From assembly GCA_038247995.1 (NCBI GenBank), contig JBBRUG010000067.1:1-20687 (forward strand): a stretch of DNA of 20,687 nt. Reading direction: 5' to 3'. This document shows, in pieces, positions 5,678 to 11,483 of the stretch. This stretch comes from JBBRUG01 sp038247995. Its GTDB lineage: Bacteria; Chloroflexota; Chloroflexia; Chloroflexales; Chloroflexaceae. Both the position numbers and the translations under genes were made by a program. Under the pieces are notes generated by a model, which saw nothing but the letters and a program-made list of their open reading frames with translations, was not told the DNA's origin and made no database searches. Every line of letters begins with the position of its first letter. The first letter of the stretch is position 1.

Positions 5678-6855
5678 CCCAATGCCGCCCGCCCGATAAT
5701 CGTCAGGGCCAGGTCGTCCTGGGGCGGGTTAAAGAGGCCGGCGCGCGCGTCGCGAAAATAACGTTCGAGGGGCAGGTCGCGGGTGAGGCTGAAGCCGCCG
5801 CCGACGCGCAGTGCCGCCTCGCTGACGGTGCAGGCTGCGTTTGAGGCGAGGTATTTGGCGGTAGCAATCTGCGCGCTGAGCGTGGGGCGTACTGCCGGAT
5901 GTTCGGCCCAGGTACGGGCGGCGGCGTAGAGGACGGCGCGGGCGGCGTTGAGTTCGATCTGCATGCGGCCGATTGTCTGTTGAATATGCGGCAGATCGGC
6001 GATCGGGCCGTTGAGCGCCGGCGGGCGGCGGTTGTTTGCATAGGCGCAGGCAGCGTCGCAGGCGGCCTGGCCGATGCCCAGGTAGACTGCCGCAATCGTG
6101 AGCGTCCATGCGTTGAGCGGCGCCACGCCGGCCGGCGGCATTGTGCCGATCGCCTTGCGGCCCACCAGCCACGCTGCCGGTACGAAGGCGTCTTCAAAAT
6201 AAATATCGTCGTTGGCGGCGGTACGCATTGCTAGGCCGTCGCCCCAGGTTTGCGCGATCCGTATGCCTGGCGCGTCGCCGCGCACAATCGCGTTGGCTGT
6301 GGCGCCGTTCGGTGCGTTTTCGGCAGGCGGTAAGGCCACGCCGACAACCATGAAACGGAGCGCCGGGGCGCCGGTGGCGAAGATCTTATGTCCGTTGATC
6401 CGCCAGCCGCCGTCAACCGGGGTGGCCGTGGTGCGCGGCACGCCGCCGCGCGAGATACTGCCCAACTCTGGTTCAGTCACAACCGAATTGATTAGCCCGC
6501 CCTCGGCAACGATTTCGCGGCAGATCGCGGCGAAGACCGGCGCCGGCCAACCGCCGTCCTCGGCGATGCGCCCGATCAGCTGCACAAGCATCCCGGCGGC
6601 CAGGGCTGTGGCGCCGTCGCCGCGTGCCAGATGCTCCTGGGCGCGCACCATTTCATAGACATTTGCGCCCATGCCGCCGTAAGCCGTTGGTATCACCAGG
6701 CGTAGATAACCCGCTGTGTGCAGATCGGCGTAACTGGCGTGCGGAAAGCTTCCGTCACGATCATGGGCGGCAGCGCGTTCGGCGTTGCGGGCGGCCAGCG
6801 CATTGGCGAGGGCCGTTATCTGATGTTCGCGTTCGGTTAGCATAGACTCGTGCAT
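5671..6855 (-). CDS. Acyl-CoA dehydrogenase-superfamily flavoprotein without the usual catalytic Glu
   Basis: The protein has 394 residues, the normal superfamily length. The N-terminal helical domain contains LVIPTAYGGMG (about 53-63). The middle beta domain has VTEPELG and GGWRINGHKIFATG, the FAD/substrate-facing motifs, and the C-terminal helical domain has ALRVGGGFSLTRDLPLERYFRDARAGLF. Classical dehydrogenases follow this with EGTxEI carrying the catalytic Glu; here the segment is NPPQDDLALTIIG. This fits FMN/FAD members resembling DszC or SfnB monooxygenases, or a divergent dehydrogenase, more than a standard beta-oxidation enzyme. The start is uncertain: ATG at 6855 or 6843, neither with a strong ribosome-binding site. 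The next gene upstream, a Gfo/Idh/MocA oxidoreductase, ends 85 bp away with a palindromic repeat between. Confidence 0.85.
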   Translation of the reverse strand: MHESMLTEREHQITALANALAARNAERAAAHDRDGSFPHASYADLHTAGYLRLVIPTAYGGMGANVYEMVRAQEHLARGDGATALAAGMLVQLIGRIAEDGGWPAPVFAAICREIVAEGGLINSVVTEPELGSISRGGVPRTTATPVDGGWRINGHKIFATGAPALRFMVVGVALPPAENAPNGATANAIVRGDAPGIRIAQTWGDGLAMRTAANDDIYFEDAFVPAAWLVGRKAIGTMPPAGVAPLNAWTLTIAAVYLGIGQAACDAACAYANNRRPPALNGPIADLPHIQQTIGRMQIELNAARAVLYAAARTWAEHPAVRPTLSAQIATAKYLASNAACTVSEAALRVGGGFSLTRDLPLERYFRDARAGLFNPPQDDLALTIIGRAALGR

Positions 6856-6878
6856 GCAATCATTCCGCTGGGGTGTCC

Positions 6879-6906
6879 GTAAGGTCGCGTCGCGAGGCAG
6901 CCTTAC
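6879..6906. repeat. 28-nt imperfect palindrome, second copy of the fabG-end repeat
   Basis: This GTAAGG...CCTTAC hairpin has a TCGCGTCGCGA core. It aligns without gaps to 58-85 at 22 of 28 positions. The change at position 4 (G to A) is matched by a compensating C to T at position 25, keeping the stem paired. It lies between the stop of the Gfo/Idh/MocA gene and the acyl-CoA dehydrogenase-like gene. It is probably a dispersed intergenic palindromic (REP-like) element and may double as a terminator. Confidence 0.6.
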
Positions 6907-6907
6907 A

Positions 6908-6945
6908 GATCAGGCGATCAGGGATTAGGAGGATCAGGGATCAGG
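6908..6945. repeat. 8-nt tandem repeat (GATCAGGG) at the Gfo/Idh/MocA stop codon
   Basis: The register GATCAGGC, GATCAGGG, ATTAGGAG, GATCAGGG, ATCAGG runs from 6908 to 6945. The array overlaps the stop codon of the leftward oxidoreductase (6941-6943) and extends into its 3' flank, as other arrays in the window do. Confidence 0.8.
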
Positions 6946-8002
6946 CCTCAAGCTTCACATCAAGCGTGCGCCGCGTCTGGGCGCTTTCCTGTGCATACTC
7001 GATCAGGCGGATGGTGGCGCGGGCCTGTTCAGGACGAACCTGAAGCGGCGCGCCGTGGGTGATCGCGGCGTAGATGTTGGCATAGTAGTGCTGATAGCAG
7101 CCGGGCAGCGTTTCGACGCTGCTGCGCAGATGCAGGTCGCCAAGTTGTGTATTCAGCACGCCCCAGGCCGACTCGGGTTCCTGACCCCAATCGGCGGCGC
7201 TAGGCAAGACGCCGGCCTTCAGTGCGGCCTCCTGGGGATCAAGGCCCTGCTTTACATATGCGCCGGCGGTGCCATACAGGACGAAACGCGGGCGTGGCTC
7301 GCGCATGAGCATGCCCGCGCCGAGGCTGACCCGCAGGCGTGGATAGTGCAAGACAATCTCGAAGCGATCGTCGGTCTGTGCGTCGTCGCGTTCGCTGCGA
7401 ATATCGGCGCTCAGCGCATCAGGTGCGCCAAAGAGCGTCAGCGCCTGGTCGATCAGATGCGCGCCGAGATCAAACAGGATGCCGCTGCCGGGACGCGCAC
7501 TTTCGCGCCAGGCATTCGGGCGCAAAGTATTGCGAAAGCGATCAAAATAGGAACCGTACTCGACCAGTCGGCCCAGGTGGCCCGCCGCGATAATCTGTTG
7601 CACCGTGCGAAAATCGCCGTCCCAGCGCCGATTCTGGAAGACGCTCAGCATGCGTTGCCGATCCTGGGCAAGGGCGATCAGTTCATCGGCGGCGGCAGTG
7701 CTGATCGCGAAAGGCTTATCGATGACCACATGTTTCCCGGCGCTGAGTGCGGCATGAGCAAGATCGGCGTGGGAGTCGTTTGGGGTGGCGATCACCACTA
7801 AATCGATGTTCGGATCGGCATAGAGGTCGGCGGCATCGGGCACAATTGCGGCGGCGGGGTAGCGCTCATGGGCGCTTGAGGTGCGGCGCTGCACAATCGC
7901 GGCCAAGCGCAGACCCGGCTCAGCGCTGATCAGCGGCGCATGAAAGACCTGGCCGGCCATCCCATAGCCTACAAGCCCAGCATTGATTGTTTGGCGTGAC
8001 AT
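6941..8002 (-). CDS. Gfo/Idh/MocA-family oxidoreductase
   Basis: The protein has 353 residues. The N-terminal Rossmann fold carries GYGMAG at 12-17. Asp95-Lys96-Pro97 (VVIDKPFA) is the family's E/D-K-P motif with the catalytic Lys, and GILFDLGAHLIDQ (173-185) is the substrate-side motif with Asp177, His181 and Asp184. Family members are NAD(P)-dependent dehydrogenases of sugars, inositols and related polyols; the close resemblance of GMAGQVFHAPL to scyllo-inositol dehydrogenase/YvaA-type proteins is suggestive only. I placed the start at the ATG at 8002 because AGGAGAGG precedes it and the next residues lead into the Rossmann fold; the frame runs upstream to 8071 without family sequence. It is a leftward gene, probably co-oriented with but not tightly coupled to its neighbours. 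Confidence 0.92.
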   Translation of the reverse strand: MSRQTINAGLVGYGMAGQVFHAPLISAEPGLRLAAIVQRRTSSAHERYPAAAIVPDAADLYADPNIDLVVIATPNDSHADLAHAALSAGKHVVIDKPFAISTAAADELIALAQDRQRMLSVFQNRRWDGDFRTVQQIIAAGHLGRLVEYGSYFDRFRNTLRPNAWRESARPGSGILFDLGAHLIDQALTLFGAPDALSADIRSERDDAQTDDRFEIVLHYPRLRVSLGAGMLMREPRPRFVLYGTAGAYVKQGLDPQEAALKAGVLPSAADWGQEPESAWGVLNTQLGDLHLRSSVETLPGCYQHYYANIYAAITHGAPLQVRPEQARATIRLIEYAQESAQTRRTLDVKLEA

Positions 8003-8074
8003 CACCTCTCCTGGAGCGAATGCAGCGTGCAGCATTTGGTATTGTAGCATCCTTCTTCCGCTCTGCCGCACGTA

Positions 8075-8120
8075 AAACGCGTTACGCAGTGCCTGGCGGG
8101 GCCGACTGCATAACGCGTTT
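8075..8120 (-). terminator. 16-bp inverted repeat after the PAS-STAS gene
   Basis: Arms 8075-8090 and 8105-8120 are reverse complements with one mismatch in 16, around a 14-nt GC-rich loop. It starts 33 bp after the PAS-STAS stop (8153-8155) on the leftward transcript and ends in a short run of four U. It is a plausible terminator; the ACGCGT core could also be a protein site for the divergent side. Confidence 0.5.
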
Positions 8121-8152
8121 GATGATCTGCGGGAGTTACCCTGGGCGACTGC

Positions 8153-9340
8153 TTAGTGCAAGGCGTAGGCGATGCCGCTTTGGAGTGTGCCGAGCGTAAC
8201 GATATTACTGAGATCGGCGCCGAGCGTCACCAGCGTCTGGGCAACTTCGGGACGAATACCGGTAATGATTACCTTGGCGCCGAGTAGTTTTACCGATTGA
8301 GCGGCGCGCAGGATCGCATTGGCCACCTGCGTATCAACAACTTGCACGCCGGTAATGTCGAGGATTACCGCGCTGGCGCGGCTATCGGCGACACCCTGGA
8401 GCAGTGTTTCGAGCACAAGTTGGGCGCGCTGCGAGTCGATCGAACCGATCAGCGGCATCACCAGCACGTCATCGGAGACGGGGATGAGCGGCGTCGAGAG
8501 CTCGCGCAGGGCGGCCTGCTGGGCTTCAATCACTTGCTGCTGAAGCTCAACCCGTTCTTCCTCCTCAAGCCGGCGTGTGGTGATATCCTGGGTTGCGCCC
8601 AAGTATTGGTGCACCGAACCATCACTGCCCCGGGCGAAGACACGCACATGATCCTGGAGCCAGACCCACACGCCGGCTTTGTTCCGCATCCGGTAAGTGG
8701 TTTCAATCGTCTCTTCGTCGCTGGCGTTCAGGATGCGCTGCACAGTGGCGGGCAGATCGGCCCAGTCGTCGGGGTGCATCAGGCGGGGCAAGATCTGGGC
8801 GCCCATTTCTTGCATCTCTTCTATGCTGTAGCCCAGGATCAGCCCGAGTTGACCGTTGGCATAGACATTCCGCTGCTCAACCAGATCAAAAACATAGATG
8901 ATCATCGGGATGAGTTGCAAGGCGCGCTGGGCCCAATCAATGCTGTGGCGCTTCTCGGTGATGTCGTGAACGCTGCCGAGGTATTGGGTAACGCTACCGT
9001 CGGCGGCGCGGGCGAACACCACATCGCGGCTGACGAGCCAACGCCAGGTGCCGTTCTCGTGCTTCATCCGGTATTCGATTTCGTTCGCCTCACCGTCTTT
9101 GGCGGCGATCACATGCCCCTGGTGGGCGAAGATCCCGCCCAGATCATCAGGATGAGTCAGAATGATGAACATTTGCTGGCCCATCGCCTGGATCTCTTCA
9201 ACGGAATAGCCGAGAACCGCCGCAAGCTCCAGGTTTGCATAAACATTTGCCTGGATGGTCACGTCGTAAATGTAGATCAAATTTGGACAAGCAGCGAGGA
9301 TCTGAGCGGCATGCGCGGAATCGGCGGGTGATCCGGTCAC
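8153..9340 (-). CDS. PAS-PAS-STAS regulator (RsbR-like stressosome-type protein)
   Basis: The protein has 395 residues. Two PAS/PAC modules lie at about 12-130 and 140-256; they are recent-looking duplicates sharing NVYAN..L..ILGYS.EE and HPDD...QYLG...DIT. A predicted coiled-coil linker (257-282) leads into a STAS domain (about 285-395) with REL STPLIPV, VILDITGVQVVDTQVANAIL and LLGAKVIITGIRP, the RsbR-family signature. RsbR-type proteins integrate signals in stressosomes and relay them to sigma-factor partner switching. The signal sensed by these PAS domains is not evident and no conserved heme or Cys cluster stands out. No RsbS/RsbT partners are adjacent. The start is a GTG at 9340 with AGGAG 8 nt upstream, and the leader is highly structured (see the separate hairpins). 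Confidence 0.92.
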   Translation of the reverse strand: MTGSPADSAHAAQILAACPNLIYIYDVTIQANVYANLELAAVLGYSVEEIQAMGQQMFIILTHPDDLGGIFAHQGHVIAAKDGEANEIEYRMKHENGTWRWLVSRDVVFARAADGSVTQYLGSVHDITEKRHSIDWAQRALQLIPMIIYVFDLVEQRNVYANGQLGLILGYSIEEMQEMGAQILPRLMHPDDWADLPATVQRILNASDEETIETTYRMRNKAGVWVWLQDHVRVFARGSDGSVHQYLGATQDITTRRLEEEERVELQQQVIEAQQAALRELSTPLIPVSDDVLVMPLIGSIDSQRAQLVLETLLQGVADSRASAVILDITGVQVVDTQVANAILRAAQSVKLLGAKVIITGIRPEVAQTLVTLGADLSNIVTLGTLQSGIAYALH

Positions 9341-9348
9341 AATTACAA

Positions 9349-9366
9349 CTCCTGAGTGCTGAGGAG
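9349..9366 (-). promoter_or_regulatory. Hairpin that pairs the Shine-Dalgarno of the PAS-STAS gene
   Basis: On the leftward transcript CTCCT (9366-9362) is followed by an 8-nt interior and then AGGAG (9353-9349), which is the ribosome-binding site of the PAS-STAS gene (start 9340). A further AG/CT pair is possible inside. The short stem would partly hide the site. Translational control, for example thermometer-like, is an inference. Confidence 0.4.
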
Positions 9367-9374
9367 CGAGTCAA

Positions 9375-9416
9375 TACACTTCTGGCGAGGATGGCTCCAT
9401 CCCCGCCAAAAGTGTA
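9375..9416 (-). terminator. 20-bp stem-loop between the methyltransferase remnant and the PAS-STAS gene
   Basis: Arms 9375-9394 and 9397-9416 are reverse complements except at two positions. In the leftward RNA both exceptions become G-U wobbles, so all 20 pairs form, whereas in the rightward RNA they are C-A mismatches. That asymmetry argues for selection as leftward RNA. It could end transcription after the methyltransferase remnant (stop 9453) or sit in the PAS-STAS leader. No U-tract follows. Confidence 0.6.
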
Positions 9417-9452
9417 ACATTTCGCTGTAACCGCAACCTTGCTTATGGTCGA

Positions 9453-9914
9453 TTACGGGCGATCGGCGGCAAGTACAACGTAGGTGAGCGTTTCGGCATC
9501 CCAGCCGCCAAGAAAGCCTGCAACCCGCTCTTCGCCATAGACAGTGCGCAATTCGGCCAGATGGCGATCCGATTGAAGATTGGCCAGTGGCGCACGATTG
9601 GACGGCTTGATCGTGTTGGCGGTCACATCGCGGCAGGTACTATTAGTGAGGCCGGCAGATTTGAGATCGCTGATATAGCCCTCCAGCGAGCCGATCTCGC
9701 TCACGGCAAAGGCCGGGTATGCGAGATCCATCTCGGCCTGCGCTATGGGACGGATAGTGCCAAAATCGGCCACAACAATACGCTCGCCGGGGTCGGGCCA
9801 ATAGCCAAAGTGAATGCTGTCGCCCCAAAGGACGCGGTAGAAGTCCCCCAGGAAGTCGTAGTACTGGCCTACTTCGGCGGTTGTCGGCACACGGTACGGT
9901 TGCTGCTCGGTCAG
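9453..9914 (-). pseudogene. SAM-dependent methyltransferase remnant with an internal in-frame deletion
   Basis: The N-terminal part, VGQYYDFLGDFYRVLWGDSI then HFGYWPDP, matches the start of SAM methyltransferases of the sarcosine/cyclopropane-type class. The next residues, GERIVVADFGTIRPIAQAE, match the segment that normally follows PGGR in the C-terminal half. Roughly 100-130 residues between them are missing, including the VLDVGCGTG SAM-binding motif; the junction is near 9788. The downstream part (SEIGSLEGYISDLKSAGL, DVTANTIKPSN) is well preserved and open to the stop. The natural start may be at 9914, where CTG follows GGAGGAG; GTG at 9890 is the next choice. It cannot bind SAM normally, so I call it a pseudogene, although the frame is intact and a short protein could be made. 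Confidence 0.7.
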
Positions 9915-10069
9915 TACTCCTCCAAGATGCTGCCAGAATACTGCCAGGACAAGCTCGGGGCGCCTGTATTTTACTCCAGTTTGTAGTATTTGGTTGGGCA
10001 GGCTTGAGGCGCACCTGAGCTTGGGGATGCGCCGGAAGGTTGCTGATTGCCCGTTAAAGCGCTGCCTTC
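9915..10069. other. Spacer upstream of the methyltransferase remnant and the phasin promoter
   Basis: This stretch between the 5' end of the methyltransferase remnant and the phasin promoter carries an open leftward frame continuing to 10076, but its residues match no family start. I see no RNA gene or clear repeat here. It presumably holds the old methyltransferase promoter. Confidence 0.4.
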
Positions 10070-10098
10070 TTGACACATATGACGCAGAGTGTTATACT
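10070..10098 (+). promoter_or_regulatory. Strong sigma70-type promoter of the phasin gene
   Basis: TTGACA (10070-10075) with exactly 17 bp to TATACT (10093-10098), plus an extended -10 TG. The predicted start near 10105 gives a leader of about 110 nt. The element TGACAC...GTGTTATACT is shared with the promoter of phaR. An inverted repeat overlaps the region (see the operator candidate). Confidence 0.8.
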
Positions 10099-10121
10099 CA
10101 GAACGTAACGCAATGCGTCAT
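10079..10121. promoter_or_regulatory. Inverted repeat ATGACGCA-N27-TGCGTCAT flanking the phasin -10 box
   Basis: ATGACGCA (10079-10086) and TGCGTCAT (10114-10121) are exact reverse complements placed on either side of the -10 element. A dimeric or tetrameric repressor could bind here. PhaR proteins of Proteobacteria bind TGC/GCA-rich palindromes and repress phasin genes, so PhaR encoded just downstream is the obvious candidate, by inference. Confidence 0.45.
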
Positions 10122-10215
10122 GTTCGAGCCAACCACGGCTGCCGAATATGGTATGATAAAAGCGGACGAGCGAAACTAGATCGGCTTGACCGCATATCTT
10201 AAATGGAGGCGCCTA

Positions 10216-10695
10216 ATGACTACCACTGAAGAGATCGAGGTCAACGTCCGCCAGATCGACGAGGGCGCTGCTATGCCCAACCCGAGCGTGCAGGTATTTG
10301 AAGTTCTGCGCAAGCTGATGCTTGCCGGCGTGGGCGCAATGGCTCTGAGCCGCGATGAAGCCGAGCAGTTCGTCAACCGGCTTGTGGAGCGCGGCGAGCT
10401 GGCCCAGAAGGATGCGCAGAAGCTGATCGACGAGAGCGTTGATCGCTTTCGCCAGACAGCCCAGCCGCAGACCGAGAATCTGACGGCCGGGGTCTCGAAC
10501 TTGGGCAACCAGGTGGAGACGAGCCTGGAGCAGTTTCTCAACCGGCTAAACATCCCCTCCAAGCGCGACATCGACGAACTGAGCGCCAAGATCGCCCAAT
10601 TGGCCGCCCGCGTCGAGGAACTGCGGCGCACTCAGGATGGCCCGACCAAGCGTCCGGTCAAGGCTGAGATGAAGGCCGACGAGAGCCTGAACTAG
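10216..10695 (+). CDS. Phasin-family polyhydroxyalkanoate granule protein
   Basis: The protein has 159 residues. The N-terminal half (about 25-80) is amphipathic and helical, with VFEVLRKLMLAGVGAMAL and the DEAEQFVNRLVERGELAQKD segment typical of PhaF/PhaI-type phasins. The C-terminal half is a predicted coiled coil (about 100-140) carrying LNIPSKRDIDELSAKIAQL, a phasin signature, and a basic tail (TKRPVK). Phasins coat intracellular PHA granules and control their size. The ATG at 10216 follows TGGAGG, so I prefer it to the in-frame start 30 bp upstream. It has its own strong promoter and is followed by a hairpin, then phaR, which supports a PHA role. Confidence 0.85.
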   Translation: MTTTEEIEVNVRQIDEGAAMPNPSVQVFEVLRKLMLAGVGAMALSRDEAEQFVNRLVERGELAQKDAQKLIDESVDRFRQTAQPQTENLTAGVSNLGNQVETSLEQFLNRLNIPSKRDIDELSAKIAQLAARVEELRRTQDGPTKRPVKAEMKADESLN

Positions 10696-10727
10696 ATCAC
10701 TGAGCAGGTTGGTTGAGCTATATCGGT

Positions 10728-10765
10728 ACAGGGCTACTCGCGTCAGAGCGACGGAGTGGCCCTGT
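10728..10765 (+). terminator. Stem-loop between phasin and phaR
   Basis: ACAGGGCTACTC (10728-10739) pairs with GAGTGGCCCTGT (10754-10765); the only imperfection is a U-G wobble in the rightward RNA. The interior CGTC/GACG extends the stem across a single bulged base to a 5-nt loop. It begins 33 bp after the phasin stop. There is no U-tract, so it may attenuate or protect the 3' end rather than fully terminate. Confidence 0.55.
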
Positions 10766-10784
10766 TGCATTGGCACGGTATTTC

Positions 10785-10803
10785 TGACACGGTGTGTTAT
10801 ACT
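10785..10803 (+). promoter_or_regulatory. Extended -10 promoter of phaR
   Basis: TGTTATACT supplies an extended -10 (TATACT at 10798-10803), preceded by TGACAC (10785-10790). No -35 box sits at 17 bp. The block GTGTTATACT-S-AG is identical in 12 of 13 positions to the phasin promoter, and TGACAC also recurs there at a different spacing. The shared motif suggests joint control. Confidence 0.5.
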
Positions 10804-10894
10804 GAGGCATACAACCGTTAAATGAAGGCAACAAGCCAACGTGTATCTTGGGCGGCGCTTAGCGTCCTAATGCGTCAATCCTGTCGTTTGCCGC

Positions 10895-10908
10895 CTGCTT
10901 CTTTGCAG
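10895..10908. promoter_or_regulatory. CTGC-N6-GCAG palindrome in the phaR leader
   Basis: CTGC (10895-10898) and GCAG (10905-10908) are 16 bp before the phaR start. CTGC/GCAG palindromes with a shorter gap are known PhaR sites in Paracoccus, so autorepression is plausible. The 6-nt gap differs from that model and a site this short could occur by chance. Confidence 0.3.
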
Positions 10909-10923
10909 CCGTTCTGGTGCATT

Positions 10924-11463
10924 ATGCATACGATCAAAAAATACGCCAACCGTAAGCTATACCATACTAACGAGAAACAATACATCACCCTTGATGGGAT
11001 CGCGAAGCTGGTGCAGCGTGGTGAAGCTGTTCAGGTACTCGACAACGAGACGGGCGAAGAGATCACCTCAAGTATTCTGGCCCAAGTTATGCTCCAATCG
11101 CGTGGGCGTAACGGTACGCAACTGCCCACTACGCTGCTGACGGGCATGATCCAACTTGGCGGCGACACTCTGACCTCGCTCCGCAAGACGCTGTTTGGCT
11201 CGCTGGGCGGTACGGACGTAGTCGATGCCGAGATTGGGCGCCGGATCAACTTGCTTGTCGATCAGGGCAAGCTTACCCTGGATGAGAGTTTGCACTGGCG
11301 CCAGCTACTTCTCCACCAGGACTTTAGCTCCTCGGAAGGCGCTGAGGCGGCTGAGCCGGACGTTGACGTACCCAATCGGAACGATGTTGTTCGGCTGCAT
11401 GCGCAAGTCGACGACCTGGCCGCGATGGTAGAACAACTGCTCCGTACCAAGAAACCCGATTAA
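10924..11463 (+). CDS. phaR: Polyhydroxyalkanoate synthesis regulator PhaR
   Basis: The protein has 179 residues. The N-terminal domain (1-60), with IKKYANRKLYHT, YITLDGIAKLVQRGE and VQVLDNETGEEIT, is the PHB/PHA accumulation regulator DNA-binding domain. The middle (about 60-130) matches the PHB_acc helical region. The C-terminus (153-176) is a coiled coil, NDVVRLHAQVDDLAAMVEQL, like that of the phasin upstream. PhaR represses phasin genes and its own gene and is released when it binds nascent PHA granules. The ATG at 10924 matches the family start, but no good Shine-Dalgarno precedes it; the open frame runs back to an ATG at 10822 that would add 34 non-homologous residues. The patatin gene begins 20 bp after its stop, suggesting an operon. 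Confidence 0.92.
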   Translation: MHTIKKYANRKLYHTNEKQYITLDGIAKLVQRGEAVQVLDNETGEEITSSILAQVMLQSRGRNGTQLPTTLLTGMIQLGGDTLTSLRKTLFGSLGGTDVVDAEIGRRINLLVDQGKLTLDESLHWRQLLLHQDFSSSEGAEAAEPDVDVPNRNDVVRLHAQVDDLAAMVEQLLRTKKPD

Positions 11464-11483
11464 GCTAGAGCAATGAGGCTCTT

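Noticed and set aside
8297..9331. 344-codon rightward open frame opposite the PAS-STAS gene
   Set aside because: The opposite strand encodes clear PAS and STAS domains; this frame shows no domain and follows from codon bias.
10822..10923. N-terminal extension of PhaR from the ATG at 10822
   Set aside because: The 34 extra residues lack family similarity, and the conserved protein begins IKKYANRK right after the ATG at 10924. The lack of a good ribosome site at 10924 leaves slight doubt.
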